Assembly: GCA_964447925.1 (NCBI GenBank)
Contig: CAYUUP010000017.1
Coordinates: 1 to 21,858 of the forward strand
Direction of reading: 5' to 3'
Length of the DNA: 21,858 bases
Origin: CAYUUP01 sp964447925
GTDB lineage: Bacteria; Bacillota; Clostridia; Oscillospirales; Oscillospiraceae
Notes under the pieces: generated by a model
Seen by the model: only the letters and a program-made list of their open reading frames with translations
What the model was told of the DNA's origin: nothing
Database searches by the model: none
Made by a program: the position numbers and the translations under genes
In this document: one piece after another, positions 6,889-14,200 of the stretch
How the letters are laid out: every line of letters starts with the position of its first letter
Numbering within the stretch: the first letter of the stretch is position 1

Positions 6889-9768
6889 ATGAAATCGAAA
6901 GTAAAGTCGTTTTTCCGGAAAAAGCTGCTTTATATTGTCACCACTGTCATTTTTTCCCTGCTTCTTCTGGCGAGTCTCGTTCTGCTGGCGCTGGTACCTG
7001 CCAATGCCGGAGGTAGAGGCGGTATGGCTGGGGATATCTCCGACATGGCTAGTATGGATACGCCCGATATGGCGGACGGGGATTTCTCCGGCATGGATGG
7101 CACGGATCGTACCGAGGGCGCCAACAGCGGCGAGATGCCCGCCAGGGACGAAGCCCCTGGCGGCTTCGGCGATATTGATAGCGCTGACAGCACTGGAAGA
7201 GCGGAAAACGGTGAAATGCGTGCCGGGGGTGGCTTGGATGACGCCGACCTTGCCGGCCTGCAGGATATGAGCGAAGCAAAATCCGGGCTGAGAATCCTTC
7301 AACGTCTCCGGGCTGCAGCCCTGCCTCTGCTGATTATCTCTGCTCTGCTGGATGCCGGCAGCATCTTTATGCTGGTGTGGATATCCTGGCAGGAGCGCAA
7401 GGCCCGTGAGGTGGAGGAGACTGCCCTGCTGTCAGCAGACGGCCAGGTGCATCTGGCAATCTCTGCCAGATCCAAGAACAGGCGGAAACAGGGCTTTCGC
7501 CTAATCTGGCTGCTCCCCCTTGTGATCCTGGCTTTACTGGCCATCGTGGTTCGCACCATCACGTCTATGAAAGTCTCTCCGGACACCTCTGCTACCTCTG
7601 CCAGCGTTCTCTCCGGCACAGTGGAGAGCGGCAAGCTGGAGACTACCTTGCCGGGAGCGGGTACACTCATTGATGAGGACGCCGTTTCCATCTCCCTGCC
7701 CAGCGAGGTGGAGGTCACCGCCTGGCATGTCTCCAACGGTGATACGGTGACTGAGGGCGATCTGCTGGCTTCAGTAGATCTGTCTACCGTGATGACTGCC
7801 ATTGCTACCGTTCAAGCCTCCATAGTATCACTGGATGAAGAAGCGGCAGAGGAGGCAGAAAATACGACCACCGTCACTGTCACTGCCGCCGCCGATGGTC
7901 GGGTAAAGGCTGTCTATGCCTCTGAAGACACTGCGGTGGCGGACACAATCTATGAGAGCGGCGCTCTGCTGGTACTCTCTCTGGACGGTATGATGCAGGT
8001 CACGCTGGAGGATGTGGACGGCGGCCTCTCTGCCGGTGACAGCGTCACGGTGGCCCTGTCCGATGGCACGGAGGTCACCGGCAAGGTGGAGCAGATATCC
8101 GGTGGTACCGCTGTTGTCACTCTGTCTGATGATGGCCCGGAGATTGGAGAAAGCGTTGCTGTAACCGCCGCCGACGGCACAGACCTGGGCAGCGGCACGC
8201 TCTCCGTCCACAGCGCCCTGTTGGTGACGGGCTATGTGGGTGTGGTAGAAGCTATCTCCGTCTCTGTGGAGGATGAGGTGGAGACAGGAGATACTCTGCT
8301 GACACTGACGGATGCCGCCGACAGCGCCCGGTATGAGACGCTGCTGCTCCAGCGGGCAGAGCTGGAGCAGCAGCTCCGGACCCTGTTCAAAATCTATCGG
8401 GAGGGGGGCATCACCGCACCTTCCGCTGGAATTATCTCCGGCATTGCCTCTTCCAGCACATCTTCCGGCTCTGGTTCCTCCGAGCGTGCGGAGAATGATG
8501 AAGATGCGGCAGTCAACCAGACCTCTGCCGAGTCCGACAGCGGCATCGTACTGAATTTGCTGACTGCAACCAGTGCTGCCAATGCAAGTGCCGGGGAGAG
8601 CCAGCCGCTGCCGGAGGACGGAGCTGGTGATGCCGCCGGGAGCGAGAACAGCGGCACAGGACTGCCCGATCTTACGGGCAGTACCAGCTATGCCGCTCTG
8701 GTGCTGGGAAGCTCTGATGGAATATTATATTTGACTGCGGTAGAGGTAGCAGTGACCGGGAGTACGGACTGTTCCGATCTGTCCGCTCTGTTCCTCTCTG
8801 CGCTGGGGAGCCTGGATGAGTTGGAGCTGAAAACCTTGGATGTTGCCACTCTGACTGCGGAGATCTACATCTATTCCAACGGCGCACTGACGGCTGGCAG
8901 TCTGGAAGGCCTTTCTGCTGGGGACGCCGTCCTGCTGTCCTACAGCGATGATAGCGGCGCACTGTCCTGCATTATCCTGAATGCCACAGCAGAGGAGGAC
9001 GGGACGATCGGCCAGGAGGTGTCTGCCGGAAGTCAGATCGAAGCAGAGAGCGACACCCAGCAGACAGAGACAGACAGCATTGGCGGCAACAGCACCGGAG
9101 CCGGTGCCGGCGGCCAGACTGGGCAGGGCAATACCTCCGGGAGTGATGCTGTTTCCAATGGGACAGATACAGACGCCTTGGATACGGGAGAGAGTGGGGA
9201 GATGGACTACTCTGTGTCTGAGACAACGCTGGTTTCCGTCACGCCCCAGAACACAATGGATATCACTATAACAGTGGATGAACTGGATATCCTATTGGTG
9301 GAGCTGGGACAGACTGCCCGGGTGACACTGGACGCCATCCCCGGACAGTCCTTTGAGGGTATAGTTACTGCCATCGACTATACGGGAAACAGTTCTGACG
9401 GAAATACCAAATTTACTGTCACCGTCACCATCAGCCGGGAAGGTGATATGCTCTCCGGTATGAATGCCTCAGTGAAGCTGGTGCTGGATATCCAGCCCGA
9501 CGTGCTGACACTTCCGGTGGAGGCGCTAGTGGAGGAGGGAGCCGCCACCTGCGTCTACACTACCTATGATGAGAAGACCGACACTCTGGGCGGCTTGACC
9601 GAGGTCACCACTGGTGCCTCCGATGGGCTGATGGTGGAAATCACCTCCGGCCTCTCCCAGGGGGACACCTATTTCTACAGATATCTGGACACTGTGAACT
9701 ATAGCGTCCAGTCGGTTCTCTCCGGAAGCTCCTTCTCCTTTGGCTCCCTGCTGGGCGGCGGGAGGTAA
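6889..9768 (+). CDS. Very large membrane-fusion adaptor with N-terminal three-helix module (adaptor 2)
   Basis: I start at ATG 6889, which has AAAGGAGG eight bases upstream; an in-frame ATG at 6865 would overlap the permease. The 959-residue product is a paralogue of adaptor 1. Helix 1 (about 13-38), a Met/Asp/Gly-rich loop (41-135), helix 2 (141-165), a short basic cytoplasmic segment and helix 3 (205-226) precede the adaptor core. That core shows the duplicated order: lipoyl half (273-295), returning half (328-367), barrel (368-404), second lipoyl half (444-475), helix (481-507), returning half (508-521). About 250 residues (522-770) then interrupt it: Ser/Gly/Asp linkers around a small beta-rich domain (597-698). 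The second barrel (788-870) and membrane-proximal domain (873-940) follow. Most adaptors are 350-450 residues, so length and the N-terminal module are both unusual. The N-terminal module matches nothing I recognise. Confidence 0.85.
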   Translation: MKSKVKSFFRKKLLYIVTTVIFSLLLLASLVLLALVPANAGGRGGMAGDISDMASMDTPDMADGDFSGMDGTDRTEGANSGEMPARDEAPGGFGDIDSADSTGRAENGEMRAGGGLDDADLAGLQDMSEAKSGLRILQRLRAAALPLLIISALLDAGSIFMLVWISWQERKAREVEETALLSADGQVHLAISARSKNRRKQGFRLIWLLPLVILALLAIVVRTITSMKVSPDTSATSASVLSGTVESGKLETTLPGAGTLIDEDAVSISLPSEVEVTAWHVSNGDTVTEGDLLASVDLSTVMTAIATVQASIVSLDEEAAEEAENTTTVTVTAAADGRVKAVYASEDTAVADTIYESGALLVLSLDGMMQVTLEDVDGGLSAGDSVTVALSDGTEVTGKVEQISGGTAVVTLSDDGPEIGESVAVTAADGTDLGSGTLSVHSALLVTGYVGVVEAISVSVEDEVETGDTLLTLTDAADSARYETLLLQRAELEQQLRTLFKIYREGGITAPSAGIISGIASSSTSSGSGSSERAENDEDAAVNQTSAESDSGIVLNLLTATSAANASAGESQPLPEDGAGDAAGSENSGTGLPDLTGSTSYAALVLGSSDGILYLTAVEVAVTGSTDCSDLSALFLSALGSLDELELKTLDVATLTAEIYIYSNGALTAGSLEGLSAGDAVLLSYSDDSGALSCIILNATAEEDGTIGQEVSAGSQIEAESDTQQTETDSIGGNSTGAGAGGQTGQGNTSGSDAVSNGTDTDALDTGESGEMDYSVSETTLVSVTPQNTMDITITVDELDILLVELGQTARVTLDAIPGQSFEGIVTAIDYTGNSSDGNTKFTVTVTISREGDMLSGMNASVKLVLDIQPDVLTLPVEALVEEGAATCVYTTYDEKTDTLGGLTEVTTGASDGLMVEITSGLSQGDTYFYRYLDTVNYSVQSVLSGSSFSFGSLLGGGR

Positions 9769-9795
9769 GCAGCGGTCTGCCGTTTGTCCTCAACG

Positions 9796-9829
9796 GCGGA
9801 AATTCTCCGCTGAACGGGGCAAACTGCCC
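9796..9829. other. Two small GC-rich hairpins after the exporter operon
   Basis: GCGGA/TCCGC around AATTC (9796-9810) and GGGCA/TGCCC around AAC (9817-9829) sit between the adaptor 2 stop and the main terminator. They may protect or tune the mRNA 3' end, but no T-run follows either one. Confidence 0.3.
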
Positions 9830-9858
9830 GCCCTGCCAAAAACAAAAAGTCCAAAAGC

Positions 9859-9892
9859 AAACAGGGCTGCCTTACATGAGGCAGCCCTGTTT
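9859..9892. terminator. Bidirectional terminator between exporter operon and aminotransferase
   Basis: A perfect 14-bp stem, AAACAGGGCTGCCT (9859-9872) with AGGCAGCCCTGTTT (9879-9892), encloses a 6-base loop. T-rich sequence follows on the plus strand, and an A-rich flank on the left gives TTTGCTTTTGG on the minus strand. It serves two convergent transcription units. Confidence 0.88.
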
Positions 9893-9933
9893 ATCTGCGT
9901 TCTAGGCCGGATGAACCGGGCCGTAATCCGCTT

Positions 9934-11133
9934 TTATTCCCCCGCGCCTGCCAGAAATTTCTCTAGTCTATCCATACCCTCCCTGATATTTTCCATAGAG
10001 GTGGCGTAGGACCACCGGAGGAAGGTTGGCGCACCAAAGGAGGTACAGGGGACAATGCAGACATGTCCCACCCTCAGGAAGATATCGCTGAAGTCATCGG
10101 CGCTGCGAATGGTGGTGCCGTACATGGTCTTGCCCATGAGCTTTTCGATGTTCATCATGACATAAAAGGCGCCATGGGGAAGCAGACAGCTGATGCCAGG
10201 GATGGCATTCATCCGGGACTCCATATAGTCCCGCCGCTGCTGGAAGGCTAAACGCATCTGCTCCACCGGCTCCTGGGATGAGGTGAGAGCGGCCAATGCC
10301 GCTTTCTGGGCGATGGTATTGGGAGCGGAGGTGGAGTGGCTCAGATAATTGGCCATTACCTTGGCAATTTCAGGGTTGGAGGCGGAGTAGCCGATCCGCC
10401 AGCCGGTCATGGCGTAGGACTTGGAGACACCGTTAATCAGGATGGTTCGGGCCTTGATTTCGTCCCCCAGAGAGGGCAGGGAGATGAACTCGGCACCGTC
10501 ATATACCAGCTTGTAGTAGATCTCATCAGAGAGGACATAGATATCGTGGCGGACGCAAATGTTGGCAATGGCCTGCAGCTCCGATCGGGTGTACATCATA
10601 CCGGTGGGGTTGGAGGGGTTGTTCAGGATCAGGCACTTGGTCTTGTCGGTGACAGCGGCCTCCAGTTTATCCGGAGTCAGCTTGAATTCCTCGTGTTCGC
10701 CGGCGGAGACAATGACCGGAGTCCCACCCACCATACGGATCAGTTCCAGATAGCTGACCCAGTAGGGGGCGGGGAGGATGACCTCATCACCGGGATTTAC
10801 AAGGGCCTGAAGGGCTACATAGATGATGTGCTTGGCACCGCTGCTGACCACAATTTGATTGGTCTGGTAGTCCACACCGCAGTCCTCCCGGAGCCGCTGG
10901 CAGACAGCCCGCTTCAACTCCACCGTACCGGAGGCAGGGGTGTAGCGCGTTTCGTTATTTTGAATGGCGGCGATGCCAGCTTCTTTAATATGATCGGGGG
11001 TGTCGAAGTCCGGCTCACCGGCGGCAAAGCCGATGACATCCTCGCCGTCCGCTTTCATCTGTTTATAAAGAGCGTCTAGGGCCATGGTGGCAGATGCCTG
11101 CACCTGAGACGCAACGGTGGAAAGTGGTTTCAT
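9934..11133 (-). CDS. Class I PLP-dependent aminotransferase (aspartate aminotransferase Ib-like)
   Basis: A 399-residue fold-type I aminotransferase that moves an amino group between an amino acid and a 2-oxo acid in the cytosol. Diagnostic residues are visible: GEPDFDTP (39-46), YTPASGT (64-70), NNPSNPTG (171-178) with Asn175, Asp203 and Tyr206 in SDEIYYKL, and the PLP-binding Lys238 in NGVSKSYAMTGWRIGY. The substrate-carboxylate arginine is likely in FLRWSYATS near residue 373. These features fit subfamily Ib, which includes aspartate and some prephenate or aromatic aminotransferases, so aspartate/2-oxoglutarate is the best guess. It has its own promoter and ribosome binding site (GGAGGGG) and appears monocistronic. 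It is distinct from the second aminotransferase at 14201-15388. Confidence 0.92.
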   Translation of the reverse strand: MKPLSTVASQVQASATMALDALYKQMKADGEDVIGFAAGEPDFDTPDHIKEAGIAAIQNNETRYTPASGTVELKRAVCQRLREDCGVDYQTNQIVVSSGAKHIIYVALQALVNPGDEVILPAPYWVSYLELIRMVGGTPVIVSAGEHEEFKLTPDKLEAAVTDKTKCLILNNPSNPTGMMYTRSELQAIANICVRHDIYVLSDEIYYKLVYDGAEFISLPSLGDEIKARTILINGVSKSYAMTGWRIGYSASNPEIAKVMANYLSHSTSAPNTIAQKAALAALTSSQEPVEQMRLAFQQRRDYMESRMNAIPGISCLLPHGAFYVMMNIEKLMGKTMYGTTIRSADDFSDIFLRVGHVCIVPCTSFGAPTFLRWSYATSMENIREGMDRLEKFLAGAGE

Positions 11134-11172
11134 AATTTAATCCCCTCCAGAGGCATAAAATCTTACCCTGTT

Positions 11173-11201
11173 ATTGTATGCCAAAGAGGACGAAATTGCA
11201 A
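11173..11201 (-). promoter_or_regulatory. Promoter of the 9934-11133 aminotransferase
   Basis: Minus strand -35 TTGCAA (11201-11196), 17-base spacer and -10 TACAAT (11178-11173), about 40 bases before the start codon. The spacing is ideal. Confidence 0.75.
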
Positions 11202-11220
11202 GCGAAAAATCAAAAAAGTG

Positions 11221-11245
11221 CAAAAATCCCCGTTCTGACCGGGGA
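11221..11245 (-). terminator. Candidate terminator upstream of the aminotransferase promoter
   Basis: On the minus strand CCCCG (11244-11240) pairs with CGGGG (11232-11228) around a 7-base loop, with one further T-A pair, then ATTTTTG and a later TTTTTT. It would shield the aminotransferase promoter from transcription arriving from the right. Confidence 0.55.
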
Positions 11246-11396
11246 ATGAATGGGATGCGGCAGGATTTTCTGCAAGTTGACGAATTATAGATGCACTTTT
11301 GAAAAGAACCTTTCTCTTGGACACATCAGGTGGCGGATAATACGTCACGGTGCGTTCCATGCGGGAAAGTAGGAAAATGAAATTCCAACCGCCATA
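11246..11396. other. Orphan non-coding stretch between two terminators
   Basis: Part of the 327-base gap between the aminotransferase and ispE. It is bounded by a terminator on each side and has no promoter I can defend. The 17-base motif GCAGGATTTTCTGCAAG (11260-11276) resembles the one at 130-146. An 80-codon minus-strand frame starting at 11405 begins inside the ispE terminator, runs through the other terminator and into the aminotransferase promoter, and has no credible ribosome binding site, so it is not called. The stretch could be repeat debris or a small RNA. Confidence 0.4.
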
Positions 11397-11449
11397 GGTC
11401 GGCAAAAGCCCCTCAATTCCCGCAGAAAACTGAGAGGCTTTTGTCGGCC
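11397..11449 (-). terminator. Terminator downstream of ispE
   Basis: Arms GGTCGGCAAAAGCCCCTCA (11397-11415) and TGAGAGGCTTTTGTCGGCC (11431-11449) pair over nearly 19 positions with a few G-U or mismatched pairs around a 15-base loop. The stem contains its own AAAA/TTTT tract. It starts 11 bases after the ispE stop codon and likely ends the Lrp-to-ispE operon. Confidence 0.75.
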
Positions 11450-11460
11450 TTATAGGATGG

Positions 11461-12324
11461 TCAAATCGGCCTTGTCAGATAAGTTTCGGGGTAAAGCACT
11501 TTCAACCGCCGTGCAGCATGTTCTGCCTTTTCCCGGTCATTGAACAGGCCAAAGACTGTGGGGCCGGTACCCGACATACAGGCTCCCAGAGCGCCGCAGT
11601 CGATGAGGGTATGCTTCATGGATCGAACTTTTTCTTGCCGGGGGCGGGGGAGAACATCCTCAAAGACGTTGTATATTCGTTGGGCGACATCCTCCAGATT
11701 GCCCTGCTCCAGTGCGGCTATCAGTCCCGCTGTGTCCGGCCGGAGTGTCAGCCGGACACCATCGATGCGGCGGAACAGCTCCTGGGTGGAGACGGAGAAG
11801 GAGGGCTTGGACAGTACAATGTGGCAGTCCGGCAAGGCGGGGAGGGGGGAGAGTATCTCCCCACGGCCCTCGGCCAGCGCGGTGCCGCCGGAGACACAGT
11901 AAGGGACATCGGAGCCAACCTGTTCACCCAGCTTTTCCAGTTCCGGAGGTGTCAGCTTTGTGCCGAAGAGGGTGTTCAACCCCCGGAGGACAGCGGCGCC
12001 GTCGCTGCTGCCACCAGCTGTTCCGGCAGAGATGGGAATGCGCTTGCGGAGATCAATGACCACCCCGTCCAGGGAGCGGCCGGTGGTCTGGGCGAAAACC
12101 CGAGCGGCAATAGCAGCGGTATTCCTGTCCGGGCCGGGGAGAAAAGACAGGTCAGAGGTCAGGCGCAGGGGTTCTGTGCCTCCAGAGCGGGTGATTTTCA
12201 CTTCGTCACAGAGGGTTACGGACTGCATCACCATTCTCAGGTTATGGTAGCCGTCATCTCTGCGGGAGAGGACATCCAGCGACAAATTCAATTTGGCATA
12301 GGCACGCTCTGTCACCGATTGCAT
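11461..12324 (-). CDS. ispE: IspE, 4-diphosphocytidyl-2-C-methyl-D-erythritol kinase
   Basis: A 287-residue GHMP-family kinase that phosphorylates the 2-hydroxyl of CDP-methylerythritol, the fourth step of the non-mevalonate (MEP) route to isoprenoids. Seen are Lys11 in AYAKLNLSLDV (the catalytic Lys of E. coli IspE is at position 10), the ATP loop PISAGTAGGSSDGAAVL (97-113), GSDVPYCVSGGTALAEGRGE with Asp139, and the C-terminal GACMSGTGPTVFGLF. The ATP loop has Thr where the family usually has Leu (AGLGGGSSD), a minor variant. Its ATG overlaps the DUF1015 stop codon (TGATG), so it depends on translation of the upstream gene. Being last in an amino-acid operon is unusual for this household gene. 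Confidence 0.95.
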   Translation of the reverse strand: MQSVTERAYAKLNLSLDVLSRRDDGYHNLRMVMQSVTLCDEVKITRSGGTEPLRLTSDLSFLPGPDRNTAAIAARVFAQTTGRSLDGVVIDLRKRIPISAGTAGGSSDGAAVLRGLNTLFGTKLTPPELEKLGEQVGSDVPYCVSGGTALAEGRGEILSPLPALPDCHIVLSKPSFSVSTQELFRRIDGVRLTLRPDTAGLIAALEQGNLEDVAQRIYNVFEDVLPRPRQEKVRSMKHTLIDCGALGACMSGTGPTVFGLFNDREKAEHAARRLKVLYPETYLTRPI

Positions 12325-13568
12325 CAGATTTTCCTCGCCTCCAGATAAAAACGCTTGTCATTGGCCTCCCCCATGGAGAAAGTTTTCCGGGGAAGTGTAC
12401 CATCGTGAATGACGGTGGGGAAGAGTTCATCCTTGGTCATGGTGGGCAGCAGGAAGCCAATGTTCCCCGGTTGGACGGCCAGGGAGCGGATCACGCCTTC
12501 GCCATGGATATAATCCACCGTGCCGCCGTGGGCAGGGATCCAGCCGTCCAGAAAGGTCTGCAATGTGCCAACTGCTAACTGGCAGGGAGAGCTTGGGACG
12601 GAGATCGTGTTTTCCTCCTCTGCAGTTACATAGCGGAAGGACTGCTCCTCTGCTGTGGGCTTGCCCAGGTGGGCGCCCGGATAGGTGGCCAGCAGATCCC
12701 TCAACAGAAGGGTAGTATCCACTCCGAAGCACACCCGGTGGATGGCCTCGAACTCCAGAGATTCATCGTGGAGATTACACAGCTCCACCAGGGCATAGCG
12801 GCACAGTGTCTCCCGCTCTGTACCCTTGGCCTCCTCATAGGCAGCCTTGGCGGTGGCCAGGGAGTGGTTGCCGTCTCCCACGGCAAAAATCAGAGGTGGG
12901 TTGCCGGGGGCGTCCGCCGCCAGCTGGGTGAGGAGTTCAGCAATTTCGTCCAGCTGGCGTTCATTTAGCAGCCAGCCGGTGATATGTCCGCCGTTCTCCA
13001 TCAGATCGAAGTCGTAGAGCAGATCCATCTCACCGGTTTCAGCGGAGAGATGTTCAATAACCTGCTGCTCCGGGTCATCGGCCAGCAACATCACGTGGGG
13101 CAGCTCCAGGGGAGCGCCCCGGCGCACAGCCAGCCGGGGCGGGATGCGGGAGAGAATGGTGCCCTCGGTGGGGCGAATGGGGGAGCCGGAGCCTGTGTTG
13201 TAGTCATACTGCTCCAAATCCACAGCCCCCACCAGCCCCCTGCGCAGCTTGCCGCTGGCCAGCCACCGCTCCACATAGACCATGGAATCGGGCAGCAGCC
13301 GGAAGAGACTCTGCTTCAAATAGTCCTCCATGGTGGCATGGATGTCCGCAATGTGTTTTTCAGTGCGTCCGTCCTCCAGCTGGCACTCTGGGAGAATCAG
13401 CCGCAGGGACGAGGGGGCGTCCCCAACAGTGTCCGCCACCCGCTGCCAATAGTCGGGCTGGGCGGTGTACTGGTCGCAGGCTACAACGCTCCAACGCTCC
13501 ATGTCACAGCCCTGGGGGATGAGGATATTTGTTGGGCGGAAGGGAAGAGCGGCAAATTTGTTATTCAT
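12324..13568 (-). CDS. DUF1015 family protein, possible link to serine metabolism
   Basis: A 414-residue soluble protein of the DUF1015 family. I place the start at ATG 13568 (MNNKFAALPFRP), with AGGAG eight bases upstream; the frame is open upstream, but those residues overlap thrH and look unlike protein. Family features include the N-terminal block RWSVVACDQYTAQPDYW, the LPHVMLLADDPEQQVIEHL region and the core GDGNHSLATAKAAYEEAK, which corresponds to the DGHHR-like motif of other members. The reaction is not established as far as I know. Relatives often sit beside serine biosynthesis genes (serA, serC), and here it directly follows thrH with a 19-base gap, which supports a serine/phosphoserine role by context only. 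Its stop is fused to the ispE start. Confidence 0.82.
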   Translation of the reverse strand: MNNKFAALPFRPTNILIPQGCDMERWSVVACDQYTAQPDYWQRVADTVGDAPSSLRLILPECQLEDGRTEKHIADIHATMEDYLKQSLFRLLPDSMVYVERWLASGKLRRGLVGAVDLEQYDYNTGSGSPIRPTEGTILSRIPPRLAVRRGAPLELPHVMLLADDPEQQVIEHLSAETGEMDLLYDFDLMENGGHITGWLLNERQLDEIAELLTQLAADAPGNPPLIFAVGDGNHSLATAKAAYEEAKGTERETLCRYALVELCNLHDESLEFEAIHRVCFGVDTTLLLRDLLATYPGAHLGKPTAEEQSFRYVTAEEENTISVPSSPCQLAVGTLQTFLDGWIPAHGGTVDYIHGEGVIRSLAVQPGNIGFLLPTMTKDELFPTVIHDGTLPRKTFSMGEANDKRFYLEARKI

Positions 13569-13587
13569 CTTGAAGTCTCCTGTCAGG

Positions 13588-14199
13588 TCAGTCCATTGCA
13601 TTTCGGATGGCATCCAGCAGGTCATCAAACTCGGTGAAGGCGGAGAGTTCCGGGTGATCCGACTGGATCTGTGGGGTGGAACGGAAGAGAAAACCGGCAT
13701 GACTGGCCTGGATCATGGCCAAGTCGTTAAAGCTGTCTCCGGCGGCAATCGTCTCGTATCCTGCGGACTGCAGGGCCAGGACGGTAGTGAGTTTGGACTG
13801 TGCCACCCGCATCCGGTAGCCGGTAATTTCACCGCCGGCTCCCACCTCCAGGGTATTGCAGAAGATGGTGGGACGGCCTAGCTTTTCAATCAGCGGACCG
13901 GCGAACTGCTGGAAGGTGTCGCTGAGGATAATAACCTGCGTAAAGGTGCGGAGCTTGTCAAGAAACTCCCTCGCGCCTGGCAAGGGGTCAATGGTAGCAA
14001 TGACCGTTTGGATTTCATTCAGACCAAGCCCATGCTCCTTCAGGATGCTCAACCGGTACTGCATCAACTTGTCATAATCCGGCTCATCACGGGTGGTACG
14101 GCGCAGCTCGGGGATTCCGGCGGCTTCAGCGAAGGCAATCCAGATTTCGGGGACAAGGACGCCCTCCATATCGAGGCAGACGCAATACATATTCTTCAT
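13588..14199 (-). CDS. thrH: ThrH, phosphoserine phosphatase / homoserine phosphotransferase
   Basis: A 203-residue HAD-superfamily enzyme closely resembling Pseudomonas ThrH, which dephosphorylates phosphoserine and can pass the phosphate to homoserine. The N-terminus CLDMEGVLVPEIWIAFAEAA matches ThrH in carrying DxEGVLVPE in place of the usual DxDGT; Asp10 is the expected nucleophile and Glu12 replaces the usual acid/base Asp. Also seen are TTRDEPDYDKLMQYRL, HAD motif II ILSDTFQQF and motif IV AAGDSFND. ATG 14199 (MKNMYC) has AAGGAG 11 bases upstream, and the longer open frame upstream overlaps the aminotransferase. The start lies one base before the preceding gene's stop codon, so the genes are tightly coupled. 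Neighbours suggest a role in serine or threonine supply. Confidence 0.9.
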   Translation of the reverse strand: MKNMYCVCLDMEGVLVPEIWIAFAEAAGIPELRRTTRDEPDYDKLMQYRLSILKEHGLGLNEIQTVIATIDPLPGAREFLDKLRTFTQVIILSDTFQQFAGPLIEKLGRPTIFCNTLEVGAGGEITGYRMRVAQSKLTTVLALQSAGYETIAAGDSFNDLAMIQASHAGFLFRSTPQIQSDHPELSAFTEFDDLLDAIRNAMD

Positions 14200-14200
14200 G

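Noticed and set aside
11163..11405. 80-codon minus-strand open frame between ispE and the aminotransferase
   Set aside because: Begins in the ispE terminator, crosses a second terminator and overlaps the aminotransferase promoter; no ribosome binding site or recognisable domain.
13569..13700. Upstream extension of the DUF1015 gene to 13700
   Set aside because: It would overlap thrH by more than 100 bases and adds non-family residues; ATG 13568 has AGGAG at eight bases.
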